In this document: piece by piece, positions 10,107 through 18,701 of the stretch
Layout: each line of letters begins with the position of its first letter
How positions within the stretch are numbered: the stretch's first letter is position 1
Translations under genes and position numbers: made by a program
Notes under the pieces: model-generated
Told to the model about the DNA's origin: nothing
Databases searched by the model: none
What the model saw: the letters and a program-made list of their open reading frames with translations, nothing else
Assembly: GCA_029266615.1 (NCBI GenBank)
Contig: JAQSWN010000031.1
Span: 43,915 to 107,914 of the forward strand
Origin: Polyangiaceae bacterium
GTDB taxonomy: Bacteria; Myxococcota_A; Polyangia; Polyangiales; Polyangiaceae
Reading direction: 5' to 3'
Length of the DNA: 64,000 nucleotides

Positions 10107-11285
10107 ATGGACGAGCTGTACCGCAGCGACATCAACAAGGACGTCAAGCCCGCCGCGCCGGGTGAGTTCGCTCCCCTTGCGCTCGGCTCGCTTCAGGTAA
10201 ACCCGCCCGTCGTGCTCGCCCCGATGGCGGGCGTCACCAATTATCCGTTCCGCGCGCTTTGCAAGCGGTTCGGCGCCGGCCTGTACGTGAGCGAGATGAT
10301 CACGGCTCGCCCCCTCGTGGAAGGCAACGAGAAGACGCTCAAGCTCGCCGACTTCGGGCCCGACGAGTCGCCACGAAGCCTGCAGCTCTACGGCGTGGAC
10401 CCGTATTACGTCTCGGAGGCGGTGAAGCGGCTCGTGAACGAAGGCCGCGTCGATCACATCGACATGAACTTCGGTTGTCCCGTGCGCAAGGTCACGTCCA
10501 AGGGCGGCGGCTCCGCGATCCCCGCCAAGCCTCGTTTGTTGGAGGCGATCGTCGGCGCGGCCGTCAAAGCGGCGGGAGTCGTGCCGGTTACGATCAAGTT
10601 TCGGATGGGTATCGACGAAGGGTGCATCACGTATTTGGATGCGGGGCGAGTGGGGGAGCAAACGGGATGTCGCTGGGTCGGGCTGCACGCGCGCACCGCG
10701 GCGCAGCTTTATGACGGAGAGGCGCGCTGGGAAGCGATCGCTGACCTCAAGCGTCGCCTGTCCATCCCGGTGCTGGGCAACGGGGACATCTGGGAGGCGG
10801 AAGACGCGCTGCGGATGATGCGCCAGACCGGCTGCGACGGCGTGATCGTGGGGCGCGGCTGTCTCGGGCGTCCGTGGCTATTTCGGGATTTGTCCGACGT
10901 GTTTGCGGGCCGCGAGCCGCAAAATCCCCCGACTTTGGGGGAAGTTCGCGATGTTCTGCTGGAGCACGCGCGCGGCCTCGCGGCGTGGTTCGGTGAGCGC
11001 CCCGCGATGCGAGCGTTCCGCCGCCACGCAACCTGGTACACGAAATGCTTTCGCAATACAGCCGAGCTCCGCGCCCGCTTGATGCAGGTGGGCACCCTCG
11101 CCGAGCTGGAGATGACGCTCACCGGGCTCAACGCGGCGGAGCCGTTTCCAGCGTTGGCCATGCGTGTTCCGCGAGGGAAAGCGTCGGGAACGCAGGTCGT
11201 GAGCTTGCCCCACGGGTACTTGCAGAATCGCGAAGATGCCACACCCCCGTCGGCAGACGCCGAGGACGCGTTCTCCGGCGGCTAG
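10107..11285 (+). CDS. dusB: tRNA-dihydrouridine synthase, DusB type
   Basis: 392 residues, slightly longer than typical DusB owing to a C-terminal extension. It uses FMN and NADPH to reduce uridines in the tRNA D-loop. The FMN-binding TIM-barrel motifs are plain: LAPMAGVTNYPFR at the N-terminus, QLYG, the active-site block DMNFGCPVRKV with the catalytic cysteine, IKFRMG, GLHARTAAQLYDGEA, LGNGDIW and VGRGCLGRPW. It starts 18 bases after the membrane-protein gene and could share its transcript. In many bacteria dusB sits beside fis; here it does not. Confidence 0.92.
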   Translation: MDELYRSDINKDVKPAAPGEFAPLALGSLQVNPPVVLAPMAGVTNYPFRALCKRFGAGLYVSEMITARPLVEGNEKTLKLADFGPDESPRSLQLYGVDPYYVSEAVKRLVNEGRVDHIDMNFGCPVRKVTSKGGGSAIPAKPRLLEAIVGAAVKAAGVVPVTIKFRMGIDEGCITYLDAGRVGEQTGCRWVGLHARTAAQLYDGEARWEAIADLKRRLSIPVLGNGDIWEAEDALRMMRQTGCDGVIVGRGCLGRPWLFRDLSDVFAGREPQNPPTLGEVRDVLLEHARGLAAWFGERPAMRAFRRHATWYTKCFRNTAELRARLMQVGTLAELEMTLTGLNAAEPFPALAMRVPRGKASGTQVVSLPHGYLQNREDATPPSADAEDAFSGG

Positions 11286-11370
11286 CGCGAAACGCGAAAG
11301 CCAATCCGCCGGGGAGCCGCGAGAGCAAGCGCTGGCCAAGTCCGCGTGATGGGGTTAGGATTCTTCGCGG

Positions 11371-11886
11371 ATGCGGGCCATCGGGACTTCCAAAGTGCTG
11401 AGCTGGCGATGGGCGCCCTGCGTTGGCCTCGCCATCGGCGCCTGCTGCTTCGCCGCCTTCGCCATGGTGGCTATCCCGGATCGCATCGGCAGCGGCGGGG
11501 AGCGGCCCCCCGGTAGCGCCGCGTTCAGTCTGGAGAGCGGGCTCGCCAGCACGCAATCGGGAACGGACAGCTCTAACCGCTTTTCCACGTCGGACTCGGG
11601 CAGCACGTCCGCAACCTTCTCATCGCTCCCTTCGAATCAGGGTGCGTCCCGCTCGGCGGACAACATGTTCCCCAAGCGCGGCTTCACGCCGCCTTTGGAA
11701 CGCCCGGCCGCGCCGCCAGCACCGCCGCCCATCGTTCCACCGCAGCCCGCTTTGGAGATGCCTCCGCCTCAAGCGGCGCTCCCCCTGCCGCCCCCAGCCG
11801 ACGCGCCGCCAGCGCCCCCTCCACCGGCGCAGGACCCGCAGGCGGCCGCGGCGTTGATGGAACAAGGCATCCGCAACCCGGACTGA
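11371..11886 (+). CDS. Proline-rich exported or membrane-anchored small protein
   Basis: 171 residues. One hydrophobic segment (about 13-35, APCVGLAIGACCFAAFAMVA) acts as a signal anchor. The remainder is disordered: a Ser/Thr-rich stretch (50-95) then a dense Pro/Ala region (100-160). No enzymatic motif. Such proteins are common in myxobacterial envelopes and may span the periplasm, but the function is unknown. It begins 85 bases after dusB and ends 36 bases before the beta-mannosidase gene. Confidence 0.6.
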   Translation: MRAIGTSKVLSWRWAPCVGLAIGACCFAAFAMVAIPDRIGSGGERPPGSAAFSLESGLASTQSGTDSSNRFSTSDSGSTSATFSSLPSNQGASRSADNMFPKRGFTPPLERPAAPPAPPPIVPPQPALEMPPPQAALPLPPPADAPPAPPPPAQDPQAAAALMEQGIRNPD

Positions 11887-11922
11887 GCAGCCCGCCGCCG
11901 TCTTGGTGTAGAGCATCGGGCC

Positions 11923-14439
11923 ATGACGACGATCGTGGACCTCGGCTCCGCGCGCCTGAGCTGGCATTTCCTCGACGTACCGCACCGCAGCGGCGAAGCC
12001 TTGGCGGAGCGCGCGTCGCGGCAGCCCGTGAGCCCGGCGGGGTGGTTGCCGGCGACCGTACCCGGGCTTGCAGCGCAAGATCTGCTGCGCGCCGGCCGCA
12101 TTCCCGATCCGTACTGGGGCGACCAAGTCGGCGCCGCACGCTGGATCGAAGAGCGCGATTTCGTGTACGCGACGACGCTGTCGGTCGACGCCGACCAAGC
12201 CGCGCTCGCGGCTCGCCTCGTCTTCGATTCGCTCGACACGTTCGTCAGCGTGTATCTGAACGGCGAGCTCGTCGCGCATCACGAAAACCAAATGAGGAGG
12301 TTGTTCGTGGACGTGACCGGCAAGCTGCGCGCGGGAGAGAACCGCTTGGCCCTCGCGTTCGAAGCCAGCATGCCCGCCACCGTGCGCCGCGCAGGCGGGC
12401 CCCTGCCGTATTGGAACGAGCCGTGGGAGCGGCTCTACGTGCGAAAGTCGCAGATGAGCTACGGCTGGGATTGGGCGGCGCGCACGCCAACCGTCGGTCT
12501 CGCCGGTCCGTTGCGGCTCGAGCTTTCACGCGGGCTGTTCGCGACCGATTTGCACGCGGATGCTCGTCCCAACGAAGACGGCTCGGCCACGTTCCGTGCC
12601 GGCCTCACCATCACCGCGCACGGGACAGAGAGCACGGCGGCGGAGCTCCTTCTGGACGGCCAAGTCGTCGCCAGCGCACCGCTCGAGCTCAGCGCCGGAG
12701 CCGAGCAGGAAGTAGAGCTTGCCTACGTGCTCGCGAACGCAGTCCCGTGGCTACCGCGGGAGCTCGGCGCTCCGCACCTCTACCGGGTGGGAATCAGGGT
12801 GCGGCAAGGCGAGCACACGTTGCACGAAGTCACCCGCCGCGTCGGCGTGCGCCGAATCGAGCTGTCCAAACGAGACCCGGAGAGCCCCAACGGCAAGGTC
12901 TTTTACCTCCGCGTGAACGGGCAAAAAGTCTGGGCAAAGGGCGACAACTGGCTGCCGCTGGACTTCCTTCACACGCGCGTGACGCCCGCGCAGTACCGCG
13001 AGTACCTAGAGCTCCTCATGGCCGGCGGCGTCAACCTGCTGCGGGTTTGGGGCGGCGGCATCGTAGAGCACGAAGCGTTTTACGACGCCTGCGACGAGCT
13101 CGGGCTCCTGGTTTGGCAAGACTTTCAGTTTGCGTGCGGCATCTACCCGGAGAGCGCTGAGTTCCTGGCGGAGGTGGAGCGCGAAGCAAGGGACATCGTG
13201 AGCAAGCTCCGTAGTCACAGCTGTATCGCGCTGTGGTGCGGCAACAACGAGAACGAAGCGTTGGCCATGGTGACCACGCCGGAGAAGCGCTTTCACCCCA
13301 TCTATTACGACGTCTTGCCAGCGGTGTGCGCAGAGCTCGATCCGGACCGGCCGTACTGGCCGGGCAGCCCCGCTTCGGAGTCGCGCGACCTCCACCCCGA
13401 CAGCGACGAAGAAGGCGATCGGCACAATTGGGACGTGTGGTTCGGCTGGAAGAGCACGGAATACATCGCAGATCTGTCGCGCTTCAACTCGGAGTTCGGC
13501 GCGCAAGCCCTGCCGCAACGCGAAACCATCGAGACCTTCATGCGGCCGGACGAAGCGTGGAGTCCTGGCCAGGTGAGCCGGCGCGAAGGCCAAAGCCCGG
13601 GGCTCGTGTGGGCGCGACACGGCGCCCAGATGGAGAAGCTATTTTCGCGGGCAGCCGCGTTCGGCTACCCGACGAGCTTGGACGCGGCCATCGCGACCAC
13701 GCAGGCTTTTCAAGCCGACACGGTGGGGCGGTACGTGCGTCACTATCGGCGGAATCTGCGGTTCACCGGGGGCGTCATCCTGTGGAACTACACGAGCACG
13801 TGGCCGAGCATCTGCTGGGCGCTCGTGGACTTTTACCGGCGGCCGAAGCACGCCTTCTACGAGTGCAAGCGTTGCTTCCGCCCCTTCAGCGTGGGTATCG
13901 AGCCGCTGGACGCCACGCAGAACGCGTACGTCGCGCACGCGTCACTCGACCGTCCCGGCGCCGCGCACGGCACGCTGTTGCTAGAGCTGCGCGAGGTCGC
14001 CACGGGCGAGGTGCGGAGCTCCGTCCAAGCCGAGGTCGCGCTCACCCGCGCGGGGGCGGTGGACGCCGTAGAGCTCGAGCTCCCGCCAGGCCTCGCTCGT
14101 TCGCGCTACGCGCTCGTCGCGACGCTCACCCATGCCGGTGGCGTCGAGCGAGACTTTCGCTATCTCGCCCCGCTCGTCCAAATGGAGGGGTTCGGCGGCA
14201 AGGTGAAGGCGACGCGGGTCTCGAACGGCGTCGAGGTTTCCAGCAGCGGTTGGCGACTGCGGGTCGGCGTGGAAAGCTTCGAGTCGCCAGCGATTTGGAA
14301 CGACAACTACGTCGACCTGCTGCCGGGCGAGACCCGCACGCTGCACGTCGAGCACGGACGTGCGCCCGAACATCTGTGGGTCGTCGCGGGCATGGGTGAA
14401 CGGGAAGCGCTGCCGCCGGACGGCTCGGTCGAGCTGTAA
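11923..14439 (+). CDS. Glycoside hydrolase family 2, beta-mannosidase type
   Basis: 838 residues with the GH2 layout: jelly-roll sugar-binding domain (about 1-180, with SYGWDWAARTPTVGLAGPL), Ig-like domain, TIM barrel (about 300-650) and C-terminal beta domains. The acid/base E443 lies in CGNNENE and the nucleophile E524 in FNSEFGAQ, and WGGGIVEHEAFYDACDELGLLVWQ-like barrel blocks match beta-mannosidases. It should release mannose from the non-reducing ends of beta-mannosides. No signal peptide is seen, so it is probably cytoplasmic and acts on imported oligosaccharides. It has no other sugar genes next to it. Confidence 0.9.
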   Translation: MTTIVDLGSARLSWHFLDVPHRSGEALAERASRQPVSPAGWLPATVPGLAAQDLLRAGRIPDPYWGDQVGAARWIEERDFVYATTLSVDADQAALAARLVFDSLDTFVSVYLNGELVAHHENQMRRLFVDVTGKLRAGENRLALAFEASMPATVRRAGGPLPYWNEPWERLYVRKSQMSYGWDWAARTPTVGLAGPLRLELSRGLFATDLHADARPNEDGSATFRAGLTITAHGTESTAAELLLDGQVVASAPLELSAGAEQEVELAYVLANAVPWLPRELGAPHLYRVGIRVRQGEHTLHEVTRRVGVRRIELSKRDPESPNGKVFYLRVNGQKVWAKGDNWLPLDFLHTRVTPAQYREYLELLMAGGVNLLRVWGGGIVEHEAFYDACDELGLLVWQDFQFACGIYPESAEFLAEVEREARDIVSKLRSHSCIALWCGNNENEALAMVTTPEKRFHPIYYDVLPAVCAELDPDRPYWPGSPASESRDLHPDSDEEGDRHNWDVWFGWKSTEYIADLSRFNSEFGAQALPQRETIETFMRPDEAWSPGQVSRREGQSPGLVWARHGAQMEKLFSRAAAFGYPTSLDAAIATTQAFQADTVGRYVRHYRRNLRFTGGVILWNYTSTWPSICWALVDFYRRPKHAFYECKRCFRPFSVGIEPLDATQNAYVAHASLDRPGAAHGTLLLELREVATGEVRSSVQAEVALTRAGAVDAVELELPPGLARSRYALVATLTHAGGVERDFRYLAPLVQMEGFGGKVKATRVSNGVEVSSSGWRLRVGVESFESPAIWNDNYVDLLPGETRTLHVEHGRAPEHLWVVAGMGEREALPPDGSVEL

Positions 14440-14478
14440 GGACGAGCGCAGCGCGCGGCTTCGTTTCGTCGGGTCGCT

Positions 14479-14970
14479 TCAGCGAGTGAGAGCGCGCACG
14501 AGCTCACCGTGCAGGGGCAACTCGCGGAGCAGCTCCTCGCGCGGCGGCATGCGAAAATCTGCAAAATCAAAGCCGGGTGCTACCGTGCAGCCGCACAGGG
14601 CGAAGCCGTGAGGGCCCGGCACCACCCGGGCTCCTTGCAGCTCACCGCTCAAGACGACGTGTTGCGGTCGCTCACCAAGCTGTAGCTGTGAGCTCAGCCG
14701 GACCTCCCGGTGACTGCCCGCACGATCGAAGCAATGCAGCTCCAACGCGTCGCCGTAATAGTGGTGCCACGCTTCGTCCGACGCGACGACGTGCAGAGCC
14801 GAGAAGTCCGCCCGCCGCAGCAAGAAATAGATGGCAGTAGAAGCGCTACGCTGCCCACGCTCCGGTAGCGGCCCGGGCAGCGGCTCGGCGCGGAAAGTTT
14901 CGCGATAGAACCCTCCTTCCGGGTGTGGTGCCAGCTGAAGGGCGGCAATCACTTCGTCGGCGCTGAGCAT
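14479..14970 (-). CDS. Cupin family protein (DUF985 type)
   Basis: 163 residues, a complete single cupin barrel. Diagnostic features are the opening APHPEGGFYRETFR, the block STAIYFLLRRADFSALHVVASDEAWHHYYGD and the late VAPGFDFADFRM. Family members (yeast YML079w relatives) are dimeric cupins of uncertain activity; a sugar or nucleotide-sugar ligand has been suggested for some. The gene is convergent with the beta-mannosidase gene (40-base gap). Confidence 0.85.
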   Translation of the reverse strand: MLSADEVIAALQLAPHPEGGFYRETFRAEPLPGPLPERGQRSASTAIYFLLRRADFSALHVVASDEAWHHYYGDALELHCFDRAGSHREVRLSSQLQLGERPQHVVLSGELQGARVVPGPHGFALCGCTVAPGFDFADFRMPPREELLRELPLHGELVRALTR

Positions 14971-15060
14971 GGCCTCACCCTACTCGCCTTCTCACCCCGC
15001 GTGCACGCGCGCCCTCCGTGGACGAGGCGAAGCGGCTGCGGCGGACAGCGGGCGGCAGGG

Positions 15061-15171
15061 TCAGTCCCCGCGCCTGGCCACGAGCCCCGCTTCCCGACGC
15101 GCGCCGGCGCGCCGCTCCATTTCGTCGCAGAAGCCCGGGGGGATGTAGGGAGCCGCGATCTCGTTTGCCAT
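15061..15171 (-). CDS. Possible 36-residue small protein
   Basis: A short reading frame in the gap between the cupin and Nudix genes. It starts MANEIAAPYIPPGFC and ends in a basic Arg-rich tail. By my count about 32 of 37 codons end in G or C, as expected of real genes in this genome, but no ribosome-binding site is seen and a random frame of this length is possible in GC-rich DNA. No known motif. Confidence 0.25.
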   Translation of the reverse strand: MANEIAAPYIPPGFCDEMERRAGARREAGLVARRGD

Positions 15172-15198
15172 GAACGCGGATTTGGTCGAAAAAGGCGC

Positions 15199-15750
15199 GT
15201 GCTTTTGGATTCGGCTCGGTCCGCCCTCCTCGCCTACACCCCGGTAGATCCGCGCGAGTCTTCGTTCAAAAAGCGGATGCTAGACCTGCTCGAGGTGGCG
15301 ACGCCCACGTCGCGGCATCAGTTCACGCCCGGTCACCTGACCGCGAGCGCCTTCGTGCTGTCCCCCGAGCAAGACGCCGTTCTCCTGATCTTCCACAAGA
15401 AGTTGAGGATTTGGGTGCAGCCGGGTGGGCACGTCGAACCGGCGGATGAAACGCTGGTCGCCGCGGCCCGCCGCGAGGTCGAGGAGGAGGTCGGCCTCGC
15501 CCTGTCCGCGGATGGTGCGGCGGCGGTGTTCGATCTGGACGTTCACCCCATTCCGGCACGCAAGGACGAGCCCGAGCACGAGCACTTCGACGTGCGCTAT
15601 TGCTTCCGCTCGCCCACACGCGAGTTCGTGCTCACCGACGAGGTCGCCGACGTGCGCTGGGCTCCCCTCGCGCACCTCGAGGATCTGACGACCGATGAAT
15701 CCGTGCTGCGAGCCGCACGCAAGCTCCGAGCACTGGGGGAGGCGCGATGA
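15199..15750 (+). CDS. Nudix hydrolase
   Basis: 183 residues from a GTG at 15199, chosen because there is no in-frame ATG and the protein-like sequence begins there. The Nudix box is intact (G-x5-E-x7-REVEEEVG, starting at GGHVEPADE). It should hydrolyse a nucleoside diphosphate linked to another moiety; the substrate is unknown. An N-terminal region of about 45 residues (TPVDPRESSFKKRML) precedes the Nudix fold, as in many actinobacterial and myxobacterial homologues. Its stop overlaps the start of the downstream methyltransferase gene (ATGA), so the two are co-translated. Confidence 0.88.
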   Translation: MLLDSARSALLAYTPVDPRESSFKKRMLDLLEVATPTSRHQFTPGHLTASAFVLSPEQDAVLLIFHKKLRIWVQPGGHVEPADETLVAAARREVEEEVGLALSADGAAAVFDLDVHPIPARKDEPEHEHFDVRYCFRSPTREFVLTDEVADVRWAPLAHLEDLTTDESVLRAARKLRALGEAR

Positions 15751-16886
15751 CCGAGCAGGAGCGACGCCCCACGGCGCGGTTCTTTGCCACCGCCGCCAAA
15801 GGCACCGAGCCGCTGCTGCGCGACGAGCTGCACGAGCTGGGACTTCGTCGCGTGCGCGCCGACCGTGGCGGCGTGCACTTCGGCGCCGAGCTTTCGGACG
15901 CCTACCGGGCGTGCCTCTGGTCGCGCATCGCGCTGCGGGTGCTGGAGCCGCTGGTCGAGTTTGCGTGCCCTCACGAAGATGCCCTTTACGAGGGCGTAAA
16001 AGGCGTTGACTGGACGCGAGTGCTCGACGCGCGGCGCACGCTCGCAGTGCGCGCCGCATGCCGCTCGAGCCGTCTCACGCACACGCAGTACATTGCGCAG
16101 CGCACTAAGGACGCGGTGGTGGACCAGCTGCGCGAGCGCCTCGGCGCGAGGCCAAGCGTGGATCGCCAAGATCCGGACGTTCAGCTGTTCGTCCACCTCG
16201 TCAAGGATCGCGCCACCATCTATTTGGACCATTCGGGAGACTCGCTTCACGCGCACGGCTTCCGCGCGGCGCAAGGGGCAGCTCCGATCAAAGAGACGCT
16301 CGCCTCCGCGCTCGTGCGCTACTCCGGCTGGGACCGGGAGTCACCGCTGGTGGATCCGATGTGCGGCTCCGGCACGCTGCTCCTCGAGGCGGGGCTGTGG
16401 GCGGCGCGGCGCGCGCCCGGCCTCGCGCGAAGCGACTTCGGCTTCGAGCGCTGGGCCGACTTCGATGACCAGGCCCGCGCCACCATCACCCGCCTCCGTG
16501 AGGAGGCGCGCGACGCGGCCAAGCCGCTGTCCCTCTCCCTCATCGGTTCCGACACGGACGCGGGCGCGTTGGAGGCCGCTCGGGCCAACGCAGAGCAGGC
16601 GGGCTTACGCGTCAACCTGAGGCTCGCGCCGGTAACGAGCGCCGCGCCGAGCGCGGATGGCGGCGGGCTGGTGGTGAATCCCCCTTACGGAGAGCGGCTC
16701 CGCCGCGACGAAAACCTCGGTGCGGATCTCGCCAAGGTGCTGCAGCGCTTCGAAGCCTACGAACGCGCGTTGATCGTGCCGCGTCAGTTCGACCTGCCGC
16801 TACGCGCCGATAAGTTCTTGATGGTGTTCAACGGCGCGATCGAGTGCGAGCTGCGCCGCTACGAAGCGAGGCGCGTCACGCCCTGA
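15747..16886 (+). CDS. THUMP-domain 23S rRNA (guanine-N2) methyltransferase, RlmL-like
   Basis: 379 residues. A THUMP RNA-binding domain (about 45-165) is followed by a SAM-dependent methyltransferase domain with DPMCGSGTLLLEA (about 203-215) and the catalytic NPPYGERL motif (about 314-321). The layout matches the N-terminal half of RlmKL and free-standing RlmL (YcbY/YpsC family), which make m2G in 23S rRNA. No RlmK half is attached. It overlaps the Nudix gene by 4 bases and ends 11 bases inside the 3' end of the convergent RecQ-like gene. The specific target base is inferred from the family. Confidence 0.85.
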   Translation: MTEQERRPTARFFATAAKGTEPLLRDELHELGLRRVRADRGGVHFGAELSDAYRACLWSRIALRVLEPLVEFACPHEDALYEGVKGVDWTRVLDARRTLAVRAACRSSRLTHTQYIAQRTKDAVVDQLRERLGARPSVDRQDPDVQLFVHLVKDRATIYLDHSGDSLHAHGFRAAQGAAPIKETLASALVRYSGWDRESPLVDPMCGSGTLLLEAGLWAARRAPGLARSDFGFERWADFDDQARATITRLREEARDAAKPLSLSLIGSDTDAGALEAARANAEQAGLRVNLRLAPVTSAAPSADGGGLVVNPPYGERLRRDENLGADLAKVLQRFEAYERALIVPRQFDLPLRADKFLMVFNGAIECELRRYEARRVTP

Positions 16887-18579
16887 CGTAGCGCGGCAGG
16901 GACGAGTCCTCTGGCGCCGCCGCCGGCGCGGTACCGTGGCGACTCGTGACGTAACGCGCAACCAGCTCGGCACGCCCGGCGTCTGCCGCGCGTAGCGCCG
17001 CGAAACGCGAGGAGAGCAAGCGAGCGTCCGCGACCAGCTGCTCGGGCGTGGTGCGTCGGCAGATCTGTGCACCGTCACGCACGACGAGGTTTCGGTCGGC
17101 GAAGGCGCCCAGCACGCGCTCCGCGCTCCGTCGACTCGTGCCAGCGCGCAGGGCCAGCGTGTCCGCCGGAGCGGACCTGTCATCCGCGAGCTGCGCGAGC
17201 ACTTGCGCCATCGCTTCCACCGCAGCCGGCTTGATGCGTTGTTGCGCCAGCAGTGCCTGCACCAGGGCCGCGTCGCTCGAGTCCGCCAAGACGAGTGAGC
17301 TTTTCCCGGCCGCAAGCCAGGCCAAGTCCTCGAACAGTTGCTCGGGAGAGAGCGGCGCCTGGTAATGAACCACGAAATTCAAATCGGGGCGGGGCGCGAC
17401 GCTGCCGAGGCAGTAGCTCACCTCCGGACACCCCGCGAGCCCCGTGGCGTTGGCGTGCGGGCTCTGCGTGACGAGCACCAGCTGCTCGTGCGCGTCCGTG
17501 AAGCGACGAAGCGAAGCGGTGCGCTCCGCGGGCGCCATGCCCGCGTGAGCGCGCACGCATGGCACTTTGCGCGAGGAAAGCTCGGCGAAGACCGCGTCCG
17601 CCTCTTGAGCGGTCGCGGTGAGCACGACGCCGGGCGCCCCATACGCCAAAATTCCGGCTAAAAGCGCGCTTTTGCGCTCGGCGGAGCGCACGACTTGGGC
17701 GCTCTGTGAGAGCTCGGGCGGCGCTGCAGCGAGGACGGCGCTGGACTTGGCGCCGATGGCCTCTGCCGCTTGGTCCACGACACGCGCACTCGTGGCCGTG
17801 CACGTCGCGAGGACGGGGGCGCCAAACGCGGCCAACGCGTCCTTCAAGCTGAAGTACGCGGGCGAGAGCTCGTGGGCGTGCTCCGAACAAGCGTGGGCAG
17901 CCGCGATGCCGAGCAGCGCGAGCGGGGCCTTCGCGACTACCTCGTGCAGCGCCGGGTCCAGCAGCTGAGCCGGCTCCACCACGACGAGGAGCGGCCCGCC
18001 GCGCGCCAACCGACGCTTGCTGGCGGCGGCCGTGTCCGGCGAGACGAAGGTGCCGAACGCCGCGACGTCCAACCCCGGGAGTAGAGCAGCGTGCTCGACC
18101 AGCTCCGCCGCGAGCGGCGAAACGACCAAGACCGGCTGACGTGCCACACTCGCAGCCGCCGCGAAGATGGCGGCGTCCCGGGCGCGCGGGGAATTGGTGA
18201 GGAGCGTTGGCTCGCCCGCCAGAGCTTGGCGAACGGCGCGCTGCTCTTCCACCCGCAGCGCCACGAGCAAAGGTGAGCTGGCGAGTGGAGGAGCGAGCTT
18301 CGGCAATACCGGCTTTGCGTCCGTGGCCTTCGCAGCCGCGGGCTTCCCAGGCGCGCGCTTTTCAACCGCGGGCTTTGCGGGTTTCTTCGGCGCGGGCGGG
18401 AGGGGACGAGCTGCGAGCGGCACGACCTTGGCGGGCGCCTTCGAGGCGCGAGCGGCGACCTTGGACGGGGAGGCTGAACGTCCGGCAGCCTTTTTGGCCG
18501 GGGCCGCCTTCGTTTGCGTTTTCTTGCTCGAACCAGGCCTCGACGCCGATGTGCGCGTAGCCTTTACGGAATTTGCCAT
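16876..18579 (-). CDS. Degenerate RecQ-like protein with histone-H1-like N-terminal tail
   Basis: 567 residues. Residues 1-100 are a Lys/Ala/Pro-rich tail like histone H1 or AlgP/TopA tails, likely DNA binding. Residues 105-440 keep the outline of a RecQ helicase (VLVVSPLAAEL, PVLATCTAT, AHAGMAPAERTASLRRF, NFVVHYQAPLSPEQLFEDLA) but every catalytic motif is altered: the Walker A position reads LLTNSPRARDA, the DEAH box reads GIAAAHACSEHAH (224-236), and the arginine-finger motif VI reads EDLAWLAAGKS. A winged-helix-like region follows (about 450-510). It cannot be an ATP-driven helicase of the usual kind. It is divergent from a PLP-enzyme gene. The alignment to RecQ is by eye; an architectural or regulatory DNA-binding role is inference. 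Confidence 0.75.
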   Translation of the reverse strand: MANSVKATRTSASRPGSSKKTQTKAAPAKKAAGRSASPSKVAARASKAPAKVVPLAARPLPPAPKKPAKPAVEKRAPGKPAAAKATDAKPVLPKLAPPLASSPLLVALRVEEQRAVRQALAGEPTLLTNSPRARDAAIFAAAASVARQPVLVVSPLAAELVEHAALLPGLDVAAFGTFVSPDTAAASKRRLARGGPLLVVVEPAQLLDPALHEVVAKAPLALLGIAAAHACSEHAHELSPAYFSLKDALAAFGAPVLATCTATSARVVDQAAEAIGAKSSAVLAAAPPELSQSAQVVRSAERKSALLAGILAYGAPGVVLTATAQEADAVFAELSSRKVPCVRAHAGMAPAERTASLRRFTDAHEQLVLVTQSPHANATGLAGCPEVSYCLGSVAPRPDLNFVVHYQAPLSPEQLFEDLAWLAAGKSSLVLADSSDAALVQALLAQQRIKPAAVEAMAQVLAQLADDRSAPADTLALRAGTSRRSAERVLGAFADRNLVVRDGAQICRRTTPEQLVADARLLSSRFAALRAADAGRAELVARYVTSRHGTAPAAAPEDSSLPRYVRA

Positions 18580-18628
18580 ATTGCCACGTCACGCCGGCTC
18601 CGGGCCGGCGCTACGTTCTGCGTGGCTA

Positions 18629-18655
18629 CCACTGATTTGAACAAAAGAACAGTGG
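18629..18655. promoter_or_regulatory. Inverted repeat between divergent genes, possible operator
   Basis: CCACTG and CAGTGG half-sites separated by 15 bases (spanning two helical turns centre to centre) lie between the RecQ-like gene and the PLP-enzyme gene. The spacing suits a dimeric regulator; no regulator is known for it and it could be chance. Confidence 0.25.
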
Positions 18656-18701
18656 ACCCAAGAGCAGTAGTGCCGCGCGGAACTCAGGGCATGTTCAGCC
18701 C

